Shown here: positions 8,285-16,502 of the stretch, piece after piece
How positions within the stretch are numbered: the stretch's first letter is position 1
Layout: each line of letters starts with the position of its first letter
IMG/VR virus record: IMGVR_UViG_3300030328_001509
Coordinates: 1 to 47,418 of that record
Reading direction: 5' to 3' (one strand)
Length of the DNA: 47,418 nt
Source: a virus
Program-made: the position numbers and the translations under genes
Notes under the pieces: model-generated
The model's database searches: none
Seen by the model: the letters and a program-made list of their open reading frames with translations, nothing else
Told to the model about the DNA's origin: nothing

Positions 8285-9724
8285 TTATGCAAACTTCATA
8301 ACAGCGTGTGTTTCTGGTAATTGAACTTCAAGACCTGCTTCTGTAAGAATCATGTCTTTTCTTCCGTCAACATCGTTGTTTTGTACGTTTGTAATAATCT
8401 GAGTGTCTCTAGACTCACCGTTACCAGCAAGTGGTCTATATGCTACGTTGTTTAAATCAACAACTACAGCATGGTTTGCCCAAGGACCTCTAAATAGTGG
8501 TTGCATCACAAAGTTGAGTGTACCGTAAAGGGTATCAACTGTTGTCACAGGAACACCATTAAATAGTTGGTTACCTTTTTCGATACCAACCTGATATGGA
8601 TTATTTGCATAAGCCATAGTGTTTCCTAAGAATGATGTACTACCTAGTTTGTTAAGCCAGTTCATAATTCCTCTAGAAGCCATAACCATCTTCTGGCCAC
8701 CTGCTCCTGATTCTGGGTCAAATAAATCTGACATAGCATCCACAAATTCATCGTAACCTGAACTTGCATATGAAAAAGTTTTAGTTTTTCCATAGATTTC
8801 AGCATAAGGTAAAATACCCCATGTTTTACGTGATTGTGATGTTGATGTTTCATCAACTGAACCGTAACCGAATAATAAAGCATTCTCAATGTCCATCTTA
8901 TGTTCCATAAGTTTTTCTTGATATACTCTCATGTATTCGTTTGCGTCACCTCTATAGCGTGTAGCTAAAGAAGTACCAGAGAATAGAGGTACTGCAGTCT
9001 TAAAGATTTGACAGTATCCTTCTCTTGAATAGAACTCATCTCTCCATCCGTCTGGAGCTGTTCCGCCTTCAGCGTGTGCTGAACCAATTACTTGACCTTC
9101 TGCATCAGCTGCAAATTGTAAAGTATCGTTAGCGTCAATAGTAACTGCACCTGATAACTCAGGGTCATTGTCACTATCAGTCTCTGTTGGGATGTATAGA
9201 GCTTTAATAAATGAAGCAGTTTTAACGTCTTTCTTAGTTGCGTCTGCATCAGCTAGTGAGTCAATTCTGTAATATACTATTACAGCATTTCCACTACCTG
9301 AACCATTAGCTTTGAAAAGACCTTGTAATGCTATTGTTTGTCCTACTGTTAGGAACTCTGGTTTTTTTGTTGAACCTGCAACTTTTCTTCCATACACATC
9401 GTAATCCACTGAAAGGAATAACTGGTCGCCATCTACAATATTTAGACTTGTGTCACTTGATGACCATGTTTTTGCACTTACAGCAGAAGTTACTTTAAAG
9501 TTTCTACGTTGCCATTGATGTCTTTTTTCCAAGAATTTGAAAACAGGGTCATCTGTTGGTTTTTTAGCTACTTTTGATAAGTATGCAAAGAAAGGTGATG
9601 CAGCTGGGTTTAATTCAGCAATTCTTTCGCCGAAATTAAACATTCGTCTGTTGTCATCGATAGAAATCCCCTGCCCACTGGAGTTGATTCCTACACCGAT
9701 GCTACTTGAATATACGTCGCTCAT
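8285..9724 (-). CDS. Major capsid protein (479 aa)
   Basis: This 479-residue protein follows the scaffold gene and is followed by a strong hairpin terminator, the usual arrangement for a highly expressed capsid gene. Sequence features fit an HK97-fold phage capsid: an N-terminal segment (NFGERIAELNPAASPFFAYLSKVAKKPTDDPVFKFLEKRHQWQRRNF), an inserted region at about residues 90-230, and a helix and beta core (FSYASSGYDEFVDAMSDLFDP; GQKMVMASRGIMNWLNKLG). The C-terminal VDLNNVAYRPLAGNGESRDTQIITNVQNNDVDGRKDMILTEAGLEVQLPETHAV is typical of capsid proteins. The Pro-rich first 60 residues resemble the DUF5309-like capsid group, which I recall but cannot test. The start has an AAGGAG site. Confidence 0.88.
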   Translation of the reverse strand: MSDVYSSSIGVGINSSGQGISIDDNRRMFNFGERIAELNPAASPFFAYLSKVAKKPTDDPVFKFLEKRHQWQRRNFKVTSAVSAKTWSSSDTSLNIVDGDQLFLSVDYDVYGRKVAGSTKKPEFLTVGQTIALQGLFKANGSGSGNAVIVYYRIDSLADADATKKDVKTASFIKALYIPTETDSDNDPELSGAVTIDANDTLQFAADAEGQVIGSAHAEGGTAPDGWRDEFYSREGYCQIFKTAVPLFSGTSLATRYRGDANEYMRVYQEKLMEHKMDIENALLFGYGSVDETSTSQSRKTWGILPYAEIYGKTKTFSYASSGYDEFVDAMSDLFDPESGAGGQKMVMASRGIMNWLNKLGSTSFLGNTMAYANNPYQVGIEKGNQLFNGVPVTTVDTLYGTLNFVMQPLFRGPWANHAVVVDLNNVAYRPLAGNGESRDTQIITNVQNNDVDGRKDMILTEAGLEVQLPETHAVMKFA

Positions 9725-9741
9725 CGCTTTTTCTCCTTAAA

Positions 9742-10611
9742 TTAAAATGGATTACGCTTATTGAAACTTCCAATCATCGCATCCATCATTTTATCTTCTA
9801 CGTTTTTACTTGGCGACTGGTCACTAGCTCCTGGCTGTACTCCGATAGGTTTAGGTATACTTAGCTTTTCATTGCGTTGTTTCATTACTGCAGCTTTTTG
9901 TTGAGCTTCTGGGGTTATCTGTGTAACCTGTTGTGAACCTTCGTTCAATTTCAACTGATGTAACTGTACTAAATTATCCAACGATAATGATTCTGGTGAT
10001 GACATTTGGTCTAAAAAGTCATTAGCTTGCTCAGGAGTATAGCTATATTTTGACTGTAAGTCAGATATAACTTTTTGATTCCTAGAAGCAATCTCTTGTT
10101 CTTTTTGTGCTCTTGTCATACTCGCCATAACTTGCTCATTTGAATTTGCTACATACTCTGACATAGATTCCAAATAAGATTCTTGGCTAGCTAAATACTT
10201 TGCTGATGCACTATCAGGGTCAGTTAAAGCTTCAGAACGGTCGAAGTCAGCTGGCTTTGTTGGTTTAACAGGTTTTTCTATAACTGTTTCCTTCTCCACT
10301 GGAGCAGCTTCTGTAGGTTGATTCACTTTTGACATAACATCTGCCATCTGTGATTTTAACATATCTACTTCTGCTTGTCTCTTATCAGCTTGACTTTGCC
10401 AGTATTGAAACTGGTCAGGGTCGTTCTTTGGTTCCATAACAGACTGAGTTTCTTCGGTTTCATTTTGAACTACTTCTTGGCCGACAGGAGCAACCTGTTC
10501 TTGTGCTTGTCCAAATATTTCGTTAAAAATGTCGTCAGAACTAGCAGTTGGCTCAGTCGTTAGGCCGTCTACTACTTGCTCATCCATTGTGTCCATTGTT
10601 TTGTTTTCCAT
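9742..10611 (-). CDS. Scaffolding protein (289 aa)
   Basis: This 289-residue, strongly acidic and glutamine-rich protein lies directly between portal and capsid genes, where phages place their scaffold. It is low in hydrophobic residues at the N-terminus (MENKTMDTMDEQVVDGLTTEPTASSDD). The centre is helical (QYWQSQADKRQAEVDMLKSQMADVMSKV; YLASQESYLESMSEYVAN) and would form coiled coils. The C-terminus ends in KMMDAMIGSFNKRNPF, a basic tail suitable for binding the capsid. I see no protease triad. An AAGGAG site precedes the ATG. Scaffold is the most likely call from position and composition. Confidence 0.8.
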   Translation of the reverse strand: MENKTMDTMDEQVVDGLTTEPTASSDDIFNEIFGQAQEQVAPVGQEVVQNETEETQSVMEPKNDPDQFQYWQSQADKRQAEVDMLKSQMADVMSKVNQPTEAAPVEKETVIEKPVKPTKPADFDRSEALTDPDSASAKYLASQESYLESMSEYVANSNEQVMASMTRAQKEQEIASRNQKVISDLQSKYSYTPEQANDFLDQMSSPESLSLDNLVQLHQLKLNEGSQQVTQITPEAQQKAAVMKQRNEKLSIPKPIGVQPGASDQSPSKNVEDKMMDAMIGSFNKRNPF

Positions 10612-10626
10612 TTTGTTTTCTCCTTG

Positions 10627-12945
10627 TTAACTCTCGTCCTTGTCTAATGGCTCAAAAATATCTTCTTCTTGTTCCATTTCGCCAGGTGACGGGTTCATCA
10701 ACTGTTGTTTTGCATCGTTCAACCTTGCTTTATAAAGCGTGGTTGCCATATCAGCTCTGTTAGAAACTTTGTCTAACTCTCCACTGAATTTTTCTACTTC
10801 AAGTCGTTTCTTAGCGTGTACTTCTTCACGTTGTGCTGTTTGTAAGTCACCCTTAACTTGTTTTAATTCTTCTTGCAACATTTCATTTTGTTGCATTAAT
10901 TGTTTCATTTGACTTGCTCTTCCTAGTACTCCTTCTAAGTCTACAAGTTCTGATTTCTTCAATACTTCTGTTTGGTCTATTAATCCCATCTTATACATTT
11001 CCATATAAGTATTTAACAGTGCCATTCTATTTGTAGGTAATGTAGAGCCAGATACAACTACTACGTCATACTTTCCAACTCCAATGTCATGAAATCTTTC
11101 AACATCTCCATTATCCATTTGTTTATAGAAATTAAAACGTTCTTCTTTTTCTGTTCCATTAGGTTGTACTAGTCTAATTACTTTTTCTTCTGTATATAAT
11201 TGCTGCATTAATGGTATTGCTACTTTAGCAACTTGATTTAACATTCCTTCTATATCATCTCTTCTTGATTTAATTCTACGCTGGCCAAATTCATCTACAA
11301 CTAACGTTCCTCTATAAGTAGACGGTGCACTTTTACCACTACCCTGCATTAATTCAAAAATACCAAATCCATATTCTAGGTCATATTTGGCATCAGCTTC
11401 ATTTTTATAAAGCTCATTTGGCAATGGGACTGGGCCAGCCACAATCGGTGCACCTAACTCTGCGTCAAACTCAATAACGCTAGTTCCCGCTTTACTCCAT
11501 TCTTGTTCAATTTCATTTAAATCTGCAGAACCTCTAGGTATTAATAGCTTTACATTTGTACTCGTACTAGCGTGTGCTATAATTAATGAACGTATTTTAT
11601 TTATATACTCCTGTAAAGGTCTGTATAGTCTTACGTCAGATTCTGGATATGGATTTCTGTGATGTATGTTCATTAATGTAATTATAGGATACTCTTCCGT
11701 TGGTAGTAAACGTTCGTATAAAAGTTTATCTCCTACGCTTACTACAAGCTTTACTCTGCATTCTTCTATTTCATTTGAAACTATTTCTTCCATACCAATT
11801 AACTCTTCCACTGTTAATGGAATTAACAAGGTTGTTGAACCAGGAATACTGTTTTCATCTTCTTCCCCAGGAACTCTTATAGGTTGTTGTGGAACAGGTT
11901 GTCCACTTTGGTCATATTCTAAGTCAGGTAAAACATAATGAAACATTGGACCATCTTTTTCTATAATTTTAAACATATCTTCTACAGATTCTTCTTCAAA
12001 CAATATAACTTCTTCACCTTTTACAGTTTTAACTTTAATATAGTATTTTTGTATGTATTCATCATATTCGTCCATATCTAACAAATGTTCTTGTTGAGAA
12101 AAAGGTTCGTAACAATTATAGTATGCGTGTCGCTCTTTACAGTAACGTTCTATGTATTGCCTTCTATTGTGAACAGTTTCAGTTCCGTCTGTACTAAATA
12201 CTTGTCCTTCTGTTGCTGCTAAATTTGTGACAGGATGTTCGTCTGTTTCGTCAGGATGCAAATTAGATTGTTCAATTATATCTGTAAACTCAGGATATAT
12301 TTGCATTGCTTGTTCATCTGTCATATAAGTAGTAACAATAATATGAGCAGCATCACGAGCATAAGTATCTTTTGCATTTGGGTCTATATATACGTCTAAT
12401 GGATTTATGGATTTGATATACACTTCTCCTTTACCCATATCAGCATCGGGGTCTTGAAATACTTGTAAAACTCCCATACCGCCAACATAGTAATCGTCAA
12501 TAGCTTGTTTTAATTCTTCGTCTCCAGACGATATTTGCCATATATACTGAAATAAATCAGAAAATACAGAAGCAGTTTGTCTGTCAGAATCTTCACGACC
12601 TGTTGAACGAAATTGAGGTGAATTGTATGTAAGTAAAGATTTAGCAGTCTCTACGATAGGATGTACTCTGTTTACAACTATAGGTGCTTGTCCACGTTGT
12701 TCTAAAACATCACGTTCTTCATTTGACCATTGAGCACCAGCTCTAAACTCTACAGATTCTTGAAATTTTTGTGCCCATTGTTCTCTAGCACTTTTATAAT
12801 CAGTAAATAACTCTCTAGTTATTTGTACTTCTTCATGAATTTCTTTTTGATTTATAGCTCCAGTCTTGTAATCAAAGACAAACTCTAGGTCTTTTTTATT
12901 TTGTTTCCTGGTTGCCTGTATTCTTTTTTGTATTTTTTTTGGCAT
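10627..12945 (-). CDS. Portal protein (772 aa)
   Basis: This 772-residue protein lies between the large terminase and the scaffold and has portal features: an N-terminal helical part (FTDYKSAREQWAQKFQESVEFRAGAQW, with PIVVNRVHPIVETAKSLL), a clip/stem region (MNIHHRNPYPESDVRLYRPLQEYINKIRSLIIAHASTSTNVKLLIP near residue 425-470), then GSGKSAPSTYRGTLVVDEFGQRRIKSRRDDIEGMLNQVAKVAIPLMQQLY. This resembles P22-like portals that use Y/R-PLQ-x-x-INKI. The last 100 residues form a coiled coil (MLQEELKQVKGDLQTAQREEVHAKKRLEVE) and an acidic tail, the barrel region. It forms the DNA entry ring. The start is ATG after CCAAAAG-like bases; a 48-residue upstream frame overlaps it. Confidence 0.9.
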   Translation of the reverse strand: MPKKIQKRIQATRKQNKKDLEFVFDYKTGAINQKEIHEEVQITRELFTDYKSAREQWAQKFQESVEFRAGAQWSNEERDVLEQRGQAPIVVNRVHPIVETAKSLLTYNSPQFRSTGREDSDRQTASVFSDLFQYIWQISSGDEELKQAIDDYYVGGMGVLQVFQDPDADMGKGEVYIKSINPLDVYIDPNAKDTYARDAAHIIVTTYMTDEQAMQIYPEFTDIIEQSNLHPDETDEHPVTNLAATEGQVFSTDGTETVHNRRQYIERYCKERHAYYNCYEPFSQQEHLLDMDEYDEYIQKYYIKVKTVKGEEVILFEEESVEDMFKIIEKDGPMFHYVLPDLEYDQSGQPVPQQPIRVPGEEDENSIPGSTTLLIPLTVEELIGMEEIVSNEIEECRVKLVVSVGDKLLYERLLPTEEYPIITLMNIHHRNPYPESDVRLYRPLQEYINKIRSLIIAHASTSTNVKLLIPRGSADLNEIEQEWSKAGTSVIEFDAELGAPIVAGPVPLPNELYKNEADAKYDLEYGFGIFELMQGSGKSAPSTYRGTLVVDEFGQRRIKSRRDDIEGMLNQVAKVAIPLMQQLYTEEKVIRLVQPNGTEKEERFNFYKQMDNGDVERFHDIGVGKYDVVVVSGSTLPTNRMALLNTYMEMYKMGLIDQTEVLKKSELVDLEGVLGRASQMKQLMQQNEMLQEELKQVKGDLQTAQREEVHAKKRLEVEKFSGELDKVSNRADMATTLYKARLNDAKQQLMNPSPGEMEQEEDIFEPLDKDES

Positions 12946-13042
12946 TTATTGCTATATATCCTTTTGGTATTTCTACCTTATCTAAATTATCTAACTTGTG
13001 AATAAATTCATTGAAAGTTAAATAATACTTGTTTTTATCCAT
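12896..13042 (-). CDS. Possible small protein overlapping portal start (48 aa)
   Basis: A 48-codon frame (MDKNKYYLTFNEFIHKLDNL...) covers the gap between terminase and portal and overlaps the first 50 bases of the portal gene. Its first 30 residues read like a small helical protein, but the last part (AINAKKNTKKNTGNQETK) is the portal start in another frame. No clear ribosome binding site precedes it. A promoter-like TTGACA/TAATTT pair lies just upstream. It may be translated, or the region may simply be a leader. Confidence 0.45.
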   Translation of the reverse strand: MDKNKYYLTFNEFIHKLDNLDKVEIPKGYIAINAKKNTKKNTGNQETK

Positions 13043-13057
13043 AAACGTACTATAGCA

Positions 13058-13087
13058 AAATTACGGGAATTTTTAGCTTCTTGTCAA
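13058..13087 (-). promoter_or_regulatory. Candidate sigma70-like promoter before portal gene
   Basis: On the minus strand TTGACA (13087 to 13082) lies immediately after the terminase stop codon, followed by 18 bases and TAATTT (13063 to 13058). A second -10-like TATAGT occurs at 13054 to 13049. The -35 box is a perfect match. It would drive the small upstream frame, portal, scaffold and capsid. Other promoters in this genome look poor, so this one stands out, but a single promoter-like site in AT-rich DNA can occur by chance. Confidence 0.5.
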
Positions 13088-13094
13088 GGATTAT

Positions 13095-14579
13095 TTACAA
13101 TAACTTCCAAGATTTACTAGGTTTTCTATTCCAAGGGTTCTTTTGCTTAACTTCTTCTGACTTATGTGCTGGTTTATAACAATTTTTATTTGCATAATAA
13201 AAACCATCTAGCAAGTCATCGTGCTTACCTCTAGGGTATAAAGTGCACTCGTCAACAAATGCTTGCATATCTTTTTGTATGTATACTTTACCGTTTGCAA
13301 ATAATGGCTGCAAACTTTCTAATCGATATGATTTACTAGTTCTGGGATTTTCTTTTATTTCTAAACCAGGTATAAACATACCTAGTTCTGCTGCTTGTTC
13401 TTTGATATATTGTCTAAGCATTTCTTGATACCCAACCGATTCAATACGTGTTTTAGTACTTTTGTAATTTCTGAAATTATTAATAATCGAATCTGCCAAA
13501 TCCAACGGCGTTGCTCTCTTACGAAAGTAAGGAAGCACATACCTATTATTATCCCCATCGACAGCAATATTAAATATGACACTGAAATCAGCTCCTTTCT
13601 TTGTACTAGATGCAGGGTCGACACCAGTAAACACGTTTACAGGTCTCCTCTCTTCTACTTCCTCACCATTAAGGTTCGTCAGGATGAGAGTTGACAACCC
13701 TTGCTCATCTTTTTCTACGTATCCTTCGTAGTATTTCAGGTCGTCTTTTCTAAATAAATTATCTTCATCTCCAACAATCTGACAAAGGTATTCCCTGTAA
13801 AACACTGATAATCGATTAATACTCTCTAGTTCTTCTTTTTTTTCTTTTAATTTCTCTACGGGCCACACTTCTGGCCATAAACTATAATTATCTTCTAACA
13901 CTGGTCTATACTCTTTTGTGTTCCAACCCTTCATTTCTTTTAAAGTTTCCACCAAACAACGTTCATGTTGAGGAGTACCAATCACCACAATCCTCCCTGT
14001 CAACGGGTCAACCGATGGAACACCAGATTGTAGCAACCAACGTAAGTTATACTCCATAGCTTCTGCAGTCTTAGTATTATTTTCGTCTTCAGGGTCATCT
14101 AAGATTAGAAGAGTAGGTCGTTGATTTCCGTGTTTAATACCACGTATCTGTTGACCTGTACCCTTACATACAATCAAGCTGCCATCTTTTAACTCTACCT
14201 CAGTATTAGTCCACTTCCTTGCAGACTGCATTCCCCAATATCCAAAAAAGTATCTAAACTCCTTAGAATAATCTAATACATCTTTAATAGTACCTAAAAG
14301 CTTGGTAGCATGGGATTGTGTTCGGGAAACCAATACGATTACCTTCACACCAGGAGTGAACATCAAATGAAACAAAGGAAATATCCCAGCTGCTACCGAA
14401 CTTTTTGCATGACCTCTAGGAGCAATGATGTTTATTTGTTTTTCATCATTGTTGAGCAGTTCCTTAGTTAGGTCATAATGAAAAGGTGGTGATTCACTAC
14501 TAAACATATTGGGCATCACCATACGCCCAAATAACAACATATCTTGTTGCATTTCTAATAATATTTTCTTTTTATCCAT
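13095..14579 (-). CDS. terL: Terminase large subunit (494 aa)
   Basis: This is the DNA-packaging motor ATPase and nuclease. Visible motifs are a Walker A-like loop APRGHAKS at residues 53-60, Walker B TLLILDDPEDE at 156-166 (D161, D162), and a coupling motif VVIGTPQHE at 198-206. In the RNase H-fold nuclease part, FTGVDPASSTKKGADFSV carries D321 and the C-terminal RGKHDDLLDGFYYA carries further aspartates. Length fits the family (about 450-550). It overlaps the upstream 36-residue frame by one base (TAATG) and has a GAGG site. It would cut concatemers and pump DNA through the portal encoded next. The Walker A deviates from GxxxxGKT/S as in many terminases. Confidence 0.95.
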   Translation of the reverse strand: MDKKKILLEMQQDMLLFGRMVMPNMFSSESPPFHYDLTKELLNNDEKQINIIAPRGHAKSSVAAGIFPLFHLMFTPGVKVIVLVSRTQSHATKLLGTIKDVLDYSKEFRYFFGYWGMQSARKWTNTEVELKDGSLIVCKGTGQQIRGIKHGNQRPTLLILDDPEDENNTKTAEAMEYNLRWLLQSGVPSVDPLTGRIVVIGTPQHERCLVETLKEMKGWNTKEYRPVLEDNYSLWPEVWPVEKLKEKKEELESINRLSVFYREYLCQIVGDEDNLFRKDDLKYYEGYVEKDEQGLSTLILTNLNGEEVEERRPVNVFTGVDPASSTKKGADFSVIFNIAVDGDNNRYVLPYFRKRATPLDLADSIINNFRNYKSTKTRIESVGYQEMLRQYIKEQAAELGMFIPGLEIKENPRTSKSYRLESLQPLFANGKVYIQKDMQAFVDECTLYPRGKHDDLLDGFYYANKNCYKPAHKSEEVKQKNPWNRKPSKSWKLL

Positions 14580-14689
14580 TAATCCTCTACGACTATGGAA
14601 ACTTTAAAATCTTCTGCGACTTCTAGCAATACTGCTAATAATTCACTTAGATTTGTTTTCTTTCCCGATATCACTATTGTCTTCTTCAT
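14579..14689 (-). CDS. Possible micro-protein between terS and terL (36 aa)
   Basis: A 36-codon frame starts inside the end of the terS-like gene (+1 frame) and its TAA overlaps the terL ATG (TAATG). The product (MKKTIVISGKKTNLSELLAV...KVSIVVED) has a regular strand-helix-strand look and no rare composition. No strong ribosome binding site is seen before the start; it could be reached by coupling from the upstream gene. It would couple translation into terL. It fills the only gap between the two terminase genes. Confidence 0.45.
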   Translation of the reverse strand: MKKTIVISGKKTNLSELLAVLLEVAEDFKVSIVVED

Positions 14690-15440
14690 CTAATTGCCTA
14701 GTTTGTGTAGCTTTTAATTTTTTAGTTTGCGTTTCATAGCTATCTGCAATTTGATGCGACATATCCATTTCTAAAGATTCTGTAACCTGTTTTGTCTTAG
14801 GTTTCATATCTAAAAACTCTGACAGCTCTTTAGCTGCACGTATCATATTACCAGAGTCTTCTTTTACTTTAGCTACTTCAATAGCATCTTTTATTACATC
14901 TAGTACAAATCCTTCATCAATATCCTTATCAATCAAAATATCTTTCAATTTATCCTGTATCATCTTCTTTACCTGTTTCGTTTTAAATAATCTTTTCGCA
15001 GCAATAACGGGATTATCTTGGTCAGGCCTATACAATCTACCTATTTTTTCCCAATCTGGCGATAATCCTGCCATTTTGTACGCTATATACGCATCCATAG
15101 CTATATCTGCACCTTTCTTTTGTACTTCAAGGTCATTATAGCTCTTAGTAGACACTGTACTAAAGTTATTAGACCTCCAATGCGGTTCAAACTCTAGTTT
15201 ACCCCACGCAGTTAGCCATTGTCTGCCGTATGGGTACGTATATTCTACTTTTTCTCCATATACTTTGCGATATATACACTCAGCAACATACCCATCGTCT
15301 GATATCCCATACTCACCTTCCTTTGCTTCCCCCCAATGTTTCCATTTTAAGCCCTTACCCTTAGCTTCTGCCTTAGTATACACACGAAACGTTTGTGGTT
15401 GGAAGTTATTTCTTTTCAGCTTCTTCGTTATTGTTATCAT
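14643..15440 (-). CDS. Terminase small subunit-like protein with N-terminal extension (265 aa)
   Basis: Its position directly upstream of terL and its C-terminal half fit a small terminase, which binds packaging sites and stimulates TerL. KKGADIAMDAYIAYKMAGLSPDWEKIGRLYRPDQDNPVIAAKRLFKTKQVKKMI looks like an HTH-type region, and IDEGFVLDVIKDAIEVAKVKEDSGNMIRAAKELSEFLDM (about residues 174-213) is the helical oligomerisation core seen in TerS proteins. The first 95 residues (FRVYTKAEAKGKGLKWKHWGEAKEGEYGISDDGYVAECI...) are extra and strand-rich, with several aromatics. Total length exceeds the usual 140-200. The start overlaps the preceding 69-residue gene by 35 bases. Confidence 0.65.
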   Translation of the reverse strand: MITITKKLKRNNFQPQTFRVYTKAEAKGKGLKWKHWGEAKEGEYGISDDGYVAECIYRKVYGEKVEYTYPYGRQWLTAWGKLEFEPHWRSNNFSTVSTKSYNDLEVQKKGADIAMDAYIAYKMAGLSPDWEKIGRLYRPDQDNPVIAAKRLFKTKQVKKMIQDKLKDILIDKDIDEGFVLDVIKDAIEVAKVKEDSGNMIRAAKELSEFLDMKPKTKQVTESLEMDMSHQIADSYETQTKKLKATQTRQLDEEDNSDIGKENKSK

Positions 15441-15615
15441 ATTTTTTTTCTAAAAATTTTTTGAAGGGTTCCGTTTCCTTTTTGTACTCAATATACTCTT
15501 GTAATAGTTTATCTAGGTTGAAAACTATAGATTGCGAGGTTTGAATGGTTTTATCCATCTGTGCTATAATGCCTAGCATTTGTTTGTACGTTAACTTATT
15601 CTTTGGTTTCTTCAT
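15406..15615 (-). CDS. Small coiled-coil protein (69 aa)
   Basis: This 69-residue, charged, helical protein (MKKPKNKLTYKQMLGIIAQMDKTIQTSQSIVFNLDKLLQEYIEYKKE) has heptad-like spacing and ends in a lysine/glutamate-rich tail. It has a good AGGAGC site before its ATG and overlaps the following terminase-like gene by 35 bases. No family is recognised. Short helical proteins of this kind are common at the start of phage packaging operons. Confidence 0.6.
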   Translation of the reverse strand: MKKPKNKLTYKQMLGIIAQMDKTIQTSQSIVFNLDKLLQEYIEYKKETEPFKKFLEKKYDNNNEEAEKK

Positions 15616-15703
15616 ATTGCTCCTAATGTAGGGTATAAATAAGATAATTAATCGCTAATATATTCGTAGTTTATACATAAACGTATTTAAATTAGCTAAT
15701 TAG

Positions 15704-15889
15704 TCAGTCTTTCTTTCTAATTTTATATAATCCTAATTTCATCGCTTCTATTTTAGCTGATATTTCTAACTCAGCTTCCATTCTATCGTAAATTAGCATC
15801 ATTTCTTCATTAGCTTCTTCTAAATCTACTTTTATCCACTTACCAGTTTTTTTATCTAATTTTTCTAATTGCTGTTTTTTACGCTTCAT
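15704..15889 (-). CDS. Small charged protein at left edge of divergent region (61 aa)
   Basis: This 61-residue lysine- and glutamate-rich protein (MKRKKQQLEKLDKKTGKWIKVDLEEANEEMMLIYDRMEAELEISAKIEAMKLGLYKIRKKD) would be one long helix after a KTGKWIKV turn. It is the first gene of the leftward block, facing the rightward block across the control region. No family is recognised. Weak ribosome binding site; confidence rests on codon use and its place in the operon. Confidence 0.5.
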   Translation of the reverse strand: MKRKKQQLEKLDKKTGKWIKVDLEEANEEMMLIYDRMEAELEISAKIEAMKLGLYKIRKKD

Positions 15890-15951
15890 CTATAAAACTT
15901 AAGGGTTAACTTTCAAAAATGCAACTAGAATGTGTGTGCGTGATATATAGT

Positions 15952-16080
15952 AAAACTACCCGCCTTCTTTTTTGGTTTAAATTCTTTATTTTCGTTGAAA
16001 TTCAATATTTCGTTATAATTCGTTTACATTGAGAAGGTCGTGTAGTTTTATCTGCCTTCTTTCTTGGTTGCATTTCTTAA
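15952..16080. promoter_or_regulatory. Divergent control region: inverted repeat, direct repeat, -10 box
   Basis: The 235 bases between the divergent gene blocks carry an interrupted inverted repeat: AAAACTAC (15952-15959) and CCTTCT (15963-15968) pair with AGAAGG (16032-16037) and GTAGTTTT (16042-16049). A 25-base direct repeat, GCCTTCTTTYTTGGTT...TTTCTT type, occurs at 15962-15986 and 16054-16078 with four differences. The small palindrome TTGAAaTTCAA (15995-16005) and a perfect TATAAT (16014-16019) lie between. This could be the early rightward promoter with operators, or a replication origin. The TATAAT has only a poor -35 at the right distance. The ATG at 16125 follows an AAAGGAAAT site. 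Confidence 0.55.
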
Positions 16081-16124
16081 ATGTAATCACTTAATAATAA
16101 TAATAATATAAAGGAAATATAGAT

Positions 16125-16433
16125 ATGTTAATAGATTTAAATATTCAGTTTAAGCGTTTTAAGAAATCAACCGATGATAAAGGTAATACATCGTATGATT
16201 TGCTACCATTGACTAACAAGCAAGCAGGTCATGGTTCATTGGTTCAAGTTACTGGTGTAGATAAAGATAAGCAAGACGCTTATGAAACAGCAACTAATCA
16301 ACATCTGCTTGCTTCAAAGGAATTGCGTATATATGACTTCAAGTATAATGAGAAGTATAAGCAATTATCTGGTGTAGCATATGTTGCTAATGCTGGTAGC
16401 ACTACAAGTGTATCAGTTGAAGTAGATAATTAA
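16125..16433 (+). CDS. First early-block protein, unknown (102 aa)
   Basis: This 102-residue protein is the first gene of the rightward block and has a good AAAGGAAAT ribosome binding site. It is moderately basic in the middle and strand-rich: NTSYDLLPLTNKQAGHGSLVQVTGVDKDKQDAYETATNQHL, then KELRIYDFKYNEKYKQLSGVAYV. The last 15 residues (GSTTSVSVEVDN) are acidic. No known motif is seen. As a first early product it might be a host-takeover or regulatory protein, which is only inference. It is followed by a strong 11-bp hairpin. Confidence 0.7.
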   Translation: MLIDLNIQFKRFKKSTDDKGNTSYDLLPLTNKQAGHGSLVQVTGVDKDKQDAYETATNQHLLASKELRIYDFKYNEKYKQLSGVAYVANAGSTTSVSVEVDN

Positions 16434-16439
16434 CTTCAT

Positions 16440-16471
16440 AGTGTGTAGAGGCATTCGTGTCTCTATGCACT
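16440..16471 (+). terminator. Hairpin after first early gene
   Basis: AGTGTGTAGAG (16440-16450) pairs with CTCTATGCACT (16461-16471) over 11 continuous pairs including two G-U wobbles, around a 10-base loop. It begins 7 bases after the stop codon of the first early gene. Only TTTAAATACCC follows, so it lacks a proper U-tract; it could be an attenuator, a 3'-end stabiliser of a short abundant message, or part of the adjoining RNA domain. Confidence 0.5.
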
Positions 16472-16502
16472 TTAAATACCCTACAAGTAAAAAAATGTAA
16501 AT

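Noticed and set aside
8285-9724. Frame of 75 residues at 8662-8889 inside the capsid gene
   Set aside because: It lies in another frame of the capsid gene on the same strand, without its own ribosome binding site, and its composition is not protein-like.
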